From the NCBI GenBank assembly GCA_007129495.1, contig SKVJ01000001.1, forward strand, positions 24,876-88,875: a DNA stretch of 64,000 bases, read 5' to 3'. The notes below the pieces were generated by a model. It was not told the origin of the DNA. It made no database searches and worked only from the letters and a program-made list of their open reading frames with translations. Positions 55,377-63,720 of the stretch are shown here, in pieces. The stretch comes from Dehalococcoidia bacterium (GTDB lineage Bacteria > Chloroflexota > Dehalococcoidia > GIF9 > AB-539-J10). The position numbers were made by a program, and so were the translations under genes. Positions within the stretch are counted from its first letter, which is position 1; each line of letters starts with the position of its first letter.

Positions 55377-55545
55377 ACCGAGCCCATGTGCTGGCTAGTC
55401 TGCACAGATACGGTTTGGACCTGCCCTGTTGGCTGCCCTGTGTGTGCTGCGTAGCTGTACGGCTGCCTGATGCCGGTGCGTGTTGGATGGTTTCGCGTCA
55501 AGGCAGCAGCAATCCGGTCGACGTAGGTAGCAACAAGCTCGGAGG
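55377..55545 (+). other. Possible decayed upstream part of an lgt-like gene
   Basis: Frames are interrupted by stops (for example at 55528). A YGLDLPC-like segment is reminiscent of the Lgt YGxPTDLPW region, but this is weak. Confidence 0.3.
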
Positions 55546-55896
55546 TTGCGTGTTGCGTCGGGCGTCATCCTTCTGTGTCTGCGTCCCCACCTTCGGCCAA
55601 TAGAGGGTGCGTTCTTCATGCTCTTCCTGTTCGCACACTCGCTCGATAGGTTCCTGATCACTTTCCTGAGATGTGATTACGCTCAACTGCAGAGAGTGGG
55701 ATGGATGGCACAATCGCAGATCATCGCCCCGCTACTGTTGGCTGTCGGCGTGATCTGGCTGGCAGCTTACGACCGGACGCGTGGAAGGAAACGAGAGCGT
55801 CCGCCTGAACCGTCCGACGACTTGAGCCCCCTGAGATTGGGCAGGGGCTCACGAGGAGAGATGCCTCCGCCGGGTAATTGCAGCCAATCAGACTGA
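55546..55896 (+). pseudogene. Truncated prolipoprotein diacylglyceryl transferase-like C-terminus
   Basis: The frame reads RPIEGAFFMLFLFAHSLDRFLITFLRCD followed by a membrane helix (SQIIAPLLLAVGVIWLAAYD) and a polar tail. This resembles the last part of Lgt (...LYLxLYSxGRFxxEFLRxD...). The N-terminal two thirds, including the catalytic His and the phosphatidylglycerol-binding motif, are absent upstream in frame. It is probably a decaying copy. An independent small membrane protein cannot be excluded. Confidence 0.42.
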
Positions 55897-56009
55897 GTAC
55901 AGGGTTGCGCCGGCATCAATTACGGATCAATGTCAGCTATACTAAGTGCGAGCCGACCCTGCGTACTACATCACACTCCTGACACCACTCCCCGCGAGAG
56001 GAAACGGAG

Positions 56010-56678
56010 ATGGAGGAGTTGACAGCTACACTCGGAGCGCTGTTCATCACCGGACTGACGGTGGGCATGGGGTCCTGCGTATTTGCATGCGCACCAGTGG
56101 TGGCACTGTACGTCGCCGGTTCAACTGACGGATGGCGCGCAGGCCTCAGAGCCACGCTCGCCTTCTCCCTGGCCCGGCTATCAGCCTACACGCTGCTGGG
56201 AGCCCTTGCCGGGGCTATCGGCATGACCCTTGTGACGAGCCTGCAGCAGCAGGCGATAGCCTCATGGATACAGTTCGGCGCCGCAGCTTTTGTGATTCTG
56301 CTCGGAGCATTGATTGCCATCGGACACCATCCCCACATGCATCTGTGCCACTACCTCAGCCGGCACACCGTGCAGAACAGCACCCTGTCTATGGCATTGC
56401 TCGGTTTCCTCATCGGCATCGTTCCCTATTGCGCTCCGTTTCTGGGTATTCTGACGTACATTGCCTTCGCCCTGGGGGATATCCCGCTTGGCGCCATGTG
56501 CGGGCTTGCCTTTGGACTTGGCGCGGCACTTATTACCCCGCTGCTCGTGGTTGGGCCTGCAGCCGCGCTACTGCCACGGGTGTTCAAGACGCCCGTTCTA
56601 CTCAAGGTTTTCCGGCATGCATCCGGCGGTATACTGCTGTTATTCGGCATCAGGATGGTATTGACGACTCTCCTGTGA
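56010..56678 (+). CDS. DsbD/TauE-SafE-like membrane protein with paired cysteines
   Basis: The 222-residue protein has about six membrane helices. GSCVFACAPVVALY in the first helix and GIVPYCAPFLG in the fourth place Cys-Pro pairs within the membrane, as in CcdA/DsbD-type electron carriers and the UreH-like TauE/SafE group. It may pass electrons across the membrane. It lies 88 bp before an AmrS-like radical SAM gene on the same strand, which suggests it supplies reducing power or handles thiols for it. Confidence 0.75.
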   Translation: MEELTATLGALFITGLTVGMGSCVFACAPVVALYVAGSTDGWRAGLRATLAFSLARLSAYTLLGALAGAIGMTLVTSLQQQAIASWIQFGAAAFVILLGALIAIGHHPHMHLCHYLSRHTVQNSTLSMALLGFLIGIVPYCAPFLGILTYIAFALGDIPLGAMCGLAFGLGAALITPLLVVGPAAALLPRVFKTPVLLKVFRHASGGILLLFGIRMVLTTLL

Positions 56679-56766
56679 GATTGAAGGATGATTAGTGATA
56701 TGCGGGTGATCAGCGAGATGGGTGCGTTTTGGGCTCATCGACGTCCGGACTTGGGGGTGATACGCG

Positions 56767-57894
56767 ATGGTTTCGGGACGCTGGCGACGACAGATTGAGA
56801 TACTTGTCCTGGTGTGCTTCGTTATTATTGGTGTGGCAGTAGTCTGGAGAGGCATGCCTGTTACCATGACACCAGATGGCGAAGTCACGCTGGTTCCAGC
56901 GAGGCACTGGAGCGAATTGCCGGACAACTCAGTCCAGTGCGAGCTGTGTTTCCGAAGCTGCATCATCGCCAAAGGCGAGAGAGGGTACTGCACCGCCAGG
57001 ATCAATCGTGACGGCAGTCTCTACAGCCTTGTGTACGGGACGGCCACCGCCCAGGTTGACCCTGTGGAAAAAGAGCCTCTTCTTCATTTTTATCCCGGAA
57101 CCAACAGCCTGTGTTTTGGCACCGCGGGATGCAACTTCCGGTGCACCTTCTGCCACAACTGGCACCTCGCGGCCAGCACCCCGGAAGAGGTGAGATTCCT
57201 CGAGATGACGCCCGAGGAGGCAGTGTCCAGGGCGATCGAATCCGGCTGCAGTTCCATCTCATTCACCTATAACGAGCCCACCGTCTTCTATGAATGGGTC
57301 TACGACGTCAGCAAGATGGCCCAGCAGAACGGCATCAAGACCTACTTTCACACCAACGCCGGCATACGGCCTGAACCCCTGAAAGAGCTTCTGCCGCATA
57401 TGGATGCCGTCTGCGTCGACCTCAAGGGATTCACCTCAGAGTTCTATGAGGTGACCTCGTTCTCCGACCTGGAGCCGGTGCTCAACACCTTGAAGATTAT
57501 CAAGGCATCCGGCGTATGGTTCGAGATTACGTGTCTTATTATTCCAACCTTGAACGACGATCCAGAGCAGATACGGGAGATGTCCCGCTGGATACTGGAG
57601 AATCTCGGGGCAGAGGTGCCGGTACACTTCAGCCGCTTCTTCCCCGCCTACAAACTGACCAGGCTGCCCCCGACTCCCATCGAAACACTGGAGACAGCCA
57701 GAAGCGTAGCCATGGAAGAGGGTTTGCACTACGTGACCATCGGCAACGTGCCCGGACATGAGGCCAACAGCACTTTCTGCCCGGAATGTGACACCACACT
57801 TATCAAGCGAGTCCATTTCACCGTCGAGGAGAACAACATAGTGAACGGTCGATGCAACCAGTGTGGCCACAAGATACCAGGGGTCTGGGAATGA
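56767..57894 (+). CDS. AmrS-like radical SAM enzyme with a membrane anchor
   Basis: The 375-residue protein has an N-terminal membrane helix (about residues 10-28), then the AmrS pattern VQCELCFRSCIIAKGERGYC, and the radical SAM cluster motif CNFRCTFC (Cys122, 126, 129). A C-terminal zinc ribbon follows (CPECD...CNQCGHKI). AmmeMemoRadiSam family enzymes usually sit with AMMECR1 and MEMO1. Neither is in the window. The anchor is unusual and suggests action at the membrane. GGGGGTGAT precedes the ATG. The stop overlaps the next gene (ATGA). Confidence 0.85.
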   Translation: MVSGRWRRQIEILVLVCFVIIGVAVVWRGMPVTMTPDGEVTLVPARHWSELPDNSVQCELCFRSCIIAKGERGYCTARINRDGSLYSLVYGTATAQVDPVEKEPLLHFYPGTNSLCFGTAGCNFRCTFCHNWHLAASTPEEVRFLEMTPEEAVSRAIESGCSSISFTYNEPTVFYEWVYDVSKMAQQNGIKTYFHTNAGIRPEPLKELLPHMDAVCVDLKGFTSEFYEVTSFSDLEPVLNTLKIIKASGVWFEITCLIIPTLNDDPEQIREMSRWILENLGAEVPVHFSRFFPAYKLTRLPPTPIETLETARSVAMEEGLHYVTIGNVPGHEANSTFCPECDTTLIKRVHFTVEENNIVNGRCNQCGHKIPGVWE

Positions 57895-58340
57895 AGCGGG
57901 TGGTTCTCATCACTCTAGCCGGTATCATTATCATCGGAGGTGCGATCACATCTACGAGGGTCGAATTCGACTGTTCAGAATGCGCCGCAGGTGTCATCGA
58001 TTGTGATGAATGCAGGAACCTGGTGAGATGCTCGCGCTGCGAACCGATGACCACCATCATCGGCCTTCCTCGTGGCAGCCCCGATTGTCCTGAGTGCAAG
58101 GGGCTGGGAGTCGTAACGAAGAGCACCGGGTCCATCGTGCTTCATCAGGATGTGGAATGCGGCTGTCGCGGCGCGGATCCTGAATGTCGGATCTGTCGTG
58201 GACATGGTTCATACCCAAGTCGTACGACCGGCTTGTGCGATGCCTGCGAAGGGAAGGGCGGCAGTTCCTGTCCCAATTGCGGTGGGATGGGTACTGTAAA
58301 GGCCAGCACAATATTGGTGCGTGCTTTGCAGCTCAGATGA
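57891..58340 (+). CDS. Membrane-anchored cysteine-rich (DnaJ zinc-finger-like) protein
   Basis: The 149-residue protein has one N-terminal hydrophobic helix (MKRVVLITLAGIIIIGGAI). It then carries at least seven Cys pairs: CSEC, CDEC, CSRC, CPECKGLG, CRICRGHG, CDACEGKG and CPNCGGMG. The CxxCxGxG repeats resemble the DnaJ zinc-finger domain. Translation is coupled to the AmrS-like gene by ATGA overlap, so the two products are likely partners. It could hold zinc or act in thiol exchange. Converges on the spermidine synthase-like gene. Confidence 0.75.
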   Translation: MKRVVLITLAGIIIIGGAITSTRVEFDCSECAAGVIDCDECRNLVRCSRCEPMTTIIGLPRGSPDCPECKGLGVVTKSTGSIVLHQDVECGCRGADPECRICRGHGSYPSRTTGLCDACEGKGGSSCPNCGGMGTVKASTILVRALQLR

Positions 58341-58375
58341 ACAAGCAGCGGTATTGCCCCTCGTTTGTGGCGGCA

Positions 58376-60622
58376 TCATCGCGACAATCTGCCGTTGACG
58401 ACCAGAATGGCAAAGGCAACCGCGCTGAGCATTCCAGCCAGGCGGCAGGTTTGCACGATGCCAAGGACGGGAATGAGGAAGACCGATGCAAGCACTGCTC
58501 CAAGGACTGCTCCCCAGAGGTCGGCCGCATAGATCAATCCAACCACAGGTGCAACGCTTCCATTCCGCTTCAGGTATATCTTGCCAGCAAGCGGGAACAG
58601 CAGACCGGTTAGAAGGCCGGCGGTGAGATTAAGGAGCGAATAGGGCGCCTCTCCCGGCACGGCTGTAAGACCGGCAGATAGCGAAACCAGCCACGGCAGC
58701 AACCCGGCAAAAAGACCAACGGCCAGGACTATCAACCGGAACACCCTCACATCGCTGATCAGCCGGTCCATGAACCGGTTCATTACCCATCCTCCCAAAG
58801 CTGTTCCCAGCATGAACGCAGCGATCAGGATGCCTATCTTCTGATACAGGTGGCCGTGAGATACCTGGAATGCGAACAGAAGCACCATGCTGAAGGTCAT
58901 TCCTGCGAATCCTGTCGCGAAAAGCCCCAGGCCGACTGGATACAGAGTCGATTGCTTCCTCTTGGCTGGGCCCAAGAACGGCAGGATCAGCAGGACCATC
59001 GGGGGCAGAAACCACCACAGTCTTCCCTCCGCCATGAGGTCAAGAGTGCCCTTCAGTTCCGGATAGAACATGGCATTCCAGAGCGCGAGATTATGGAACG
59101 TGCTGACCGGCCTGAGATCGCGATTTATCTCGCCCGGCTCGTCGAGATACGCTGCGAGCCGGCTGATTCTCTCCGGAGACAGCTTGAACTCGATATAGTG
59201 CGGAGTCAGAAGCCTCATCTCCAACTCTCTTTCCAGGTACCGCGTGACGATCTCTTCCGCGGCAAGGTGATGCAGCCCTGGTTCGGATGAAGCCAATAGC
59301 ACAGTGAAGTCATTGGGAATCACCAGAACCTCCGGAAATGCCCCGGTGAGTGTTGAGTGAAGCCCTCGGTTCAGAGTGAGCATCTCCTGGCCCATATATG
59401 CGTCCGACGACGGCATGCCACAGGCGAAGACGCCGCCCTCCTCCAGGACTTCTCTCACCGCCTCGAAGAACTCGATGGTATAGAAGCGGTTCACCTGCAA
59501 GGTGGAGGGCGAGGGCAGGTTCATTATCACTACGTCGAATCTCTTCGCAGTTCGCTCTATGAAGAGCCGGCCATCGGTGTACTCCACAGTGATGCGGGCG
59601 TCATCCAATGGGTTCAGAGGCAGATGCTTCGCTGCCGTTTGAATCATCTTTGGGTCAGGTTCAATGTACACAACGTTGTCTACTGGATGCCGGAGAATCT
59701 CTTCGAGCAAGCCACCCATGCCACCACCGACTACGAGGACCTTCTCGGGGTCAGAATGATACAGGAGCGGCAGATGAGCCAGTTCTTCAACGAACTTGAT
59801 GTCCGGCACCGGCGCGGTGAAGAGCAGCATCCCATTGGCGAAGAAGTTGAGCTGTTCTTCTTTCCTTGTCACCGCGATGTTCTGATATACGGAATTCTCC
59901 ACAGAAACCAGTTCGTGCTCTTGCCACTGCCACTGCGAGGAGAGCAGATCAAGTCTGCCTAATGATCCCGTCGCCATGAGGGCGATGGCGAGCAGACAGA
60001 GGGTACCAATAGCCACTTTGTGAAAGAGAAACCGAACTGAGGCAATCGGCCTGACAAGGAGAAGCCCGGCAGCCAGGCTGGAGAGCACAGTCAACACCGC
60101 AATCTCCAGGTGATTCAGGTAGTGCACCAGTAGATAGGCAATCAGGACGCCACCGGCCATGGTGCCGATGGCCTCGGCAATGTATACGCGGCCTACCTGG
60201 AACGGCGCCGCGCCCTTCTGAGCGGACAGTATTCGGCACGCATAGGGGAACTGAAAACCGTGAAGGAGACACACAGGCGTCAGCACGATAAGGCAGGCGA
60301 GCAGTATGGAGCCCAATCCGGCTATCTCGCCGGCTTCCACCCCAATGATGCTGTTGACTCCACGAGCAAGAAGAACCTGGCCGGGCAGGATGATCGCGTA
60401 AAGCAGGATGGTGACGGCAAAGGCGGATGGTTCGGCAGGGAGCTTGGCAGCAACTCTGCCAAGCAGCCAACTGCCCAACGCCATCATCAGCAACCAGCAG
60501 GCAAGAATGATGCCAAGGGACATCTCATTCCCCTGGAAGTTGACGATGAGTTCTCTGATGAGCAGGACCTGTCCAACCGCCTCGCCGAACCCGACCGCGA
60601 GAAATGCTATGAGCACCGGCAC
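58376..60622 (-). CDS. Membrane-embedded spermidine synthase-like protein
   Basis: The 748-residue protein has about seven membrane helices (residues ~1-220), a spermidine synthase-like Rossmann domain (KVLVVGGGMGGLLEEILRHP, YIEPDPKMI, YTDGRLFIER, VIMNLPSPSTLQVNRFYTIEFF) and about six more helices. Where true polyamine synthases read GGGDGG, this has GGGMGG, so putrescine aminopropylation is doubtful. GTG 60622 has GGGAGGG upstream. Fused carrier/SpeE proteins occur next to AmrS-like genes in some anaerobes, from memory. Function unknown. Confidence 0.8.
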   Translation of the reverse strand: MPVLIAFLAVGFGEAVGQVLLIRELIVNFQGNEMSLGIILACWLLMMALGSWLLGRVAAKLPAEPSAFAVTILLYAIILPGQVLLARGVNSIIGVEAGEIAGLGSILLACLIVLTPVCLLHGFQFPYACRILSAQKGAAPFQVGRVYIAEAIGTMAGGVLIAYLLVHYLNHLEIAVLTVLSSLAAGLLLVRPIASVRFLFHKVAIGTLCLLAIALMATGSLGRLDLLSSQWQWQEHELVSVENSVYQNIAVTRKEEQLNFFANGMLLFTAPVPDIKFVEELAHLPLLYHSDPEKVLVVGGGMGGLLEEILRHPVDNVVYIEPDPKMIQTAAKHLPLNPLDDARITVEYTDGRLFIERTAKRFDVVIMNLPSPSTLQVNRFYTIEFFEAVREVLEEGGVFACGMPSSDAYMGQEMLTLNRGLHSTLTGAFPEVLVIPNDFTVLLASSEPGLHHLAAEEIVTRYLERELEMRLLTPHYIEFKLSPERISRLAAYLDEPGEINRDLRPVSTFHNLALWNAMFYPELKGTLDLMAEGRLWWFLPPMVLLILPFLGPAKRKQSTLYPVGLGLFATGFAGMTFSMVLLFAFQVSHGHLYQKIGILIAAFMLGTALGGWVMNRFMDRLISDVRVFRLIVLAVGLFAGLLPWLVSLSAGLTAVPGEAPYSLLNLTAGLLTGLLFPLAGKIYLKRNGSVAPVVGLIYAADLWGAVLGAVLASVFLIPVLGIVQTCRLAGMLSAVAFAILVVNGRLSR

Positions 60623-61184
60623 TGACTACCCTCCCGTGCTGCCATTGTCCCTGTTGCAGTAGTATATGCAACCGAATCCCGGAGAGACCATACACTCCCG
60701 CAACCCAGAATCCGGCGGGCAGCGAATGATGTCCACTGTCAGCGAGCCCATGCTTCGCGATTGATGGAATAATCGAGAATCCCTTTCCCGAGCTTCAAGC
60801 CATGCAGCCAAGTCTGCTCAGGTGTGACCACGAGTCACGCCCCAAAGGCGGGCCTGTTACCGGACGATGGCATCGATGAGGTCCTGACCTGAACCGACGG
60901 AATTACAGACGCACCATTCGTCTCTTTTCACACAAAACAGTTGGCATGGATTCAGTCTCTGGAACCCGTTGGGTGGTTGTCTAACTTTCTTTGAGACTGG
61001 CACACGCGGAGGCGGTCTACGGTTCCTGCTGTCAAGACAAATTCGCTGTCGGTCTGACAGTGCCAAACCATACCAAGCAGACAGCAGGAGTCCACCTTAC
61101 TACCCCACATCCTCTCTTAACGATGACATCCACCTGATTGTGTGGAATCGCATGGAGTCTTTCGGGTGCCCCCAAGAATTGATA
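60623..61184. other. 560-bp region without recognisable gene
   Basis: Short frames on both strands are not backed by ribosome sites or family motifs. One minus-strand frame (60857-61066) is Cys-containing but unrecognised. Confidence 0.4.
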
Positions 61185-62306
61185 CTATGTAACGCGCAGA
61201 TTATCGATCGTATCCTCGTTCAGATCAATGCCCAAACCCGGTCCTTCGGGAACATGGACATAGCCACCTGAGTCGATCTCCATTCGCTGCTTCGTCACAT
61301 CCCAGCGAATAGGCGTCTCCTCGACACAGTATTCGCAGATGAACGTCGACTTGCGTGCTGCAAGAAAGTGGAGCCCAGCTGCCAGATTAATCCCACTAGT
61401 GTAGAAGTGGTTCACAACTTTTCGGCCTCGATCTTCTGCAAGGTCAGCAATGCGCATCGCCTCAGTAAACCCGTTCCGCGCAAGGTCTATCTGGCAGATG
61501 TGAATGCCACCTCGGTCAATCAGGTCGCTCCATGCGAAGCGACCAGAGTCGCCCTCGCCAGCAGCGATGGGAATTCTGGAAACACCACTGAGCTGCAGGT
61601 ACCCCTCAAGATTGTCCTGCTGCAGCGGCTCCTCCAGCCAGAAGACATTATATTCCTCGAACTGCTGCGCACGCCTTATGGCTGTGACAGTATCCCAACA
61701 GCACCCGGCATCAACAAGAATGTCCATATCCAGTCCCGCGCCACGGCGCGCCCCTTCGACAAGGTCGAGGTCTACCTTTTCACTATGCCCCATCGGCGCC
61801 CAGCCAAACTTAATGGCAGTGTAGCCAAAGGCCTTCCAACGACTAGCTTTCACTGCAGTCTCGTCACCATTGCAGCCCCATAGATCACTCGCGTAGGCAC
61901 GGACCTTCGTCTGAAACGCTCCGCCCAACAACCGATACACAGGCTGATTCAGAATCTTGCCCTTGAGATCCCACAGTGCCATGTCGAGACCCCCCATGGC
62001 GTGAATTACTACACCACGCCGTCCATAGTAGAAGGTGGCCTGATAGAGCTTCTCATAAATCACCCTGATATCCATCGGATCAAGGCCAATCATGACTCGT
62101 GCAAGGCCTGTACATACAGAGTGAACGAACGGCCCCTCGACCACCGCCTTTGCGACACGAGCGTGTGAATCGATTTCTCCCACTCCCACCAGACCTTCAT
62201 CAGTATGGATCTTCACGATCAACGAGTTCTGGCCAGCGGATGCCTTGTCTGCGATTTCTTCTTCTGGGAGCCGAAGCTCAATTGCCTCCACATGCGTGAT
62301 CTTCAT
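61185..62306 (-). CDS. Enolase superfamily enzyme (mandelate racemase/muconate lactonizing type)
   Basis: The 373-residue protein begins MKITHVEAIELRLPEEE. Metal-ligand regions are ILVDAGCCWD, FWLEEPLQ and AAGEGDSG, and the acid/base His sits in VVNHFYTSGINLAAGLHFLAA. The usual KxK motif reads AIKFGW. It probably dehydrates or epimerises an acid sugar or related carboxylate. Substrate cannot be named. The start at 62306 fits the family. The longer frame to 62357 does not. It stands beside a corrinoid methyltransferase module. Confidence 0.88.
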   Translation of the reverse strand: MKITHVEAIELRLPEEEIADKASAGQNSLIVKIHTDEGLVGVGEIDSHARVAKAVVEGPFVHSVCTGLARVMIGLDPMDIRVIYEKLYQATFYYGRRGVVIHAMGGLDMALWDLKGKILNQPVYRLLGGAFQTKVRAYASDLWGCNGDETAVKASRWKAFGYTAIKFGWAPMGHSEKVDLDLVEGARRGAGLDMDILVDAGCCWDTVTAIRRAQQFEEYNVFWLEEPLQQDNLEGYLQLSGVSRIPIAAGEGDSGRFAWSDLIDRGGIHICQIDLARNGFTEAMRIADLAEDRGRKVVNHFYTSGINLAAGLHFLAARKSTFICEYCVEETPIRWDVTKQRMEIDSGGYVHVPEGPGLGIDLNEDTIDNLRVT

Positions 62307-62421
62307 AATGTTCTCTGTCGCCTCACTTTCCCTTCGATATCGGATCTCTGAATCCAAGCGCCGAACCCGGACTTCTACGCGCGTCGTGGTGAGTCGCCTC
62401 GCTGATGCCGTACTTCCTGCA
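62307..62421 (-). other. Short intergenic stretch upstream of the enolase-superfamily gene
   Basis: No gene. No convincing promoter pair was found. Confidence 0.4.
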
Positions 62422-62545
62422 TCAATCCGCCACCTCTAATCCAGCTTCGGCCACCTGCACCGCCTCGCCGATCTGCTTCTCTGTGCAAGGCTTGCACACC
62501 ATGATGCGTACTGGTTCACTTCGGCAAGCTAACGAAGTGCTCGAC
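62422..62545 (-). pseudogene. Fragment resembling the C-terminus of a DsrE-like protein
   Basis: A minus-strand frame with a stop at 62422 reads RIMVCKPCTEKQIGEAVQ then VAEAGLEVAD. DsrE-type proteins often end with a Cys-x-x-Cys helix and a hydrophobic VxGAxIxxA turn. Upstream the frame closes at a stop near 62548, so only about 40 codons remain. It may be a gene remnant. Resemblance is from memory and weak. Confidence 0.28.
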
Positions 62546-62649
62546 TAGCTTGACTGTACTCCGCTCTATCGCGGAAATTACTGAGCAACTCCCACGCTGC
62601 TGCACCTCTTCTTTCCAACTGCCTTCCTCTGCAGGATGCCGACGTCACC

Positions 62650-63708
62650 CTACACTGCCAGAGGGTAGCGGCCGAACTCCTTCGCCGCTGCAATCATCTC
62701 CACGTAGTTCTCCGGCTTAACACCTGCGTGAATCGAGTTGCTGGAAGCACACATGTAACCACCATTAGGGCCTGCCTTCCTTATCGCATCCCGCACCGCT
62801 TCCCGCACCTCCTCTTTTGAACCCCAACTGAGTGTTGCTCCACAGTCAACCCCACCGACAAGACAAACGCGGTCGCCATATTTGAGCTTTGCTTCTCCTA
62901 ATTCCATCCCTGCCGAGGGATCGATTGGATGAAGGCCATCAATGCCTGTCTCGAGGAGCACGTCGAATATGGGCCATATGTTGCCATCCGTGTGTTTCAT
63001 GCATGGAACTCCACGACTATGACAGTAATCGACGATCTTCTTGAGCCCTGGGGTGAGAAACCGCGCTGTATACGCTGGTGACACCATAGGTCCTTTTGTC
63101 ATCGCATAGTCGCCCGTGACCCAGATGACGTCGACTCCAAGGTCTATGCAGTGCTTCACATAGCGCATGTGGTAGTCTTGCGCTATTTCATGAAGCTCGT
63201 CGTACAAGGTTGGTCGCTGGCGCATATCCATGTACAGATTCACTTCGCCACGAATTGAGTCCTTCACTGTATTGAACGGATCCATCACACTGGCTATGAT
63301 CGCGCGCTTTCCCTTGTACTTCTTCAGAGCATCCTCAATAGCGATGTAGCGCGAGGACAGATCCGGATCCGGGCGACCAAGCTTCTTGATATCTCCCGGT
63401 TCCTTCACTGCCGCTTCCCAAGGTACAGGATTGTGCGGTGCGGCATCAGTGAACCGTCTGAGAGCGCCCCACTCATCCCTCGCAATCCGCCTGTTCTCGT
63501 CAACCATTCTGTAGACGTTTCCTTTCATGTCGAAGAAGCATATGGCATCCAGACCCATTGTGTCACAGAACTCCGCGTAGTCCATCCCCTCGTGAATCCC
63601 ATTGATAACCGTCTGATCGATGCCGATCTCGACGATCGGCACAGTGTCTGGTGTCTTAAGACGCAGCGCACTGAGCACTCTCTCTACACTTGTCATCTTC
63701 TCCGTCAT
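62650..63708 (-). CDS. URO-D family methyltransferase, second module
   Basis: The 352-residue protein is of the URO-D methyltransferase group: MTSVERVLSALRLKTPDTVPI, HTDGNIWPIFDVLLETGIDGLHPID, then LVGGVDCGATLSWGSKEEV and a final ASSNSIHAGVKPENYV. The HTDGN and VDC residues lie where zinc ligands of MtaA-like enzymes occur. GAGGGGG lies 7 nt before the ATG. It follows a corrinoid protein by 12 bp, as in the first module. Confidence 0.87.
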   Translation of the reverse strand: MTEKMTSVERVLSALRLKTPDTVPIVEIGIDQTVINGIHEGMDYAEFCDTMGLDAICFFDMKGNVYRMVDENRRIARDEWGALRRFTDAAPHNPVPWEAAVKEPGDIKKLGRPDPDLSSRYIAIEDALKKYKGKRAIIASVMDPFNTVKDSIRGEVNLYMDMRQRPTLYDELHEIAQDYHMRYVKHCIDLGVDVIWVTGDYAMTKGPMVSPAYTARFLTPGLKKIVDYCHSRGVPCMKHTDGNIWPIFDVLLETGIDGLHPIDPSAGMELGEAKLKYGDRVCLVGGVDCGATLSWGSKEEVREAVRDAIRKAGPNGGYMCASSNSIHAGVKPENYVEMIAAAKEFGRYPLAV

Positions 63709-63720
63709 CGCAAATCCCCC

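Noticed and set aside
60857..61066. A 69-codon Cys-containing minus-strand frame
   Set aside because: No ribosome site, no recognised family and no conserved context.
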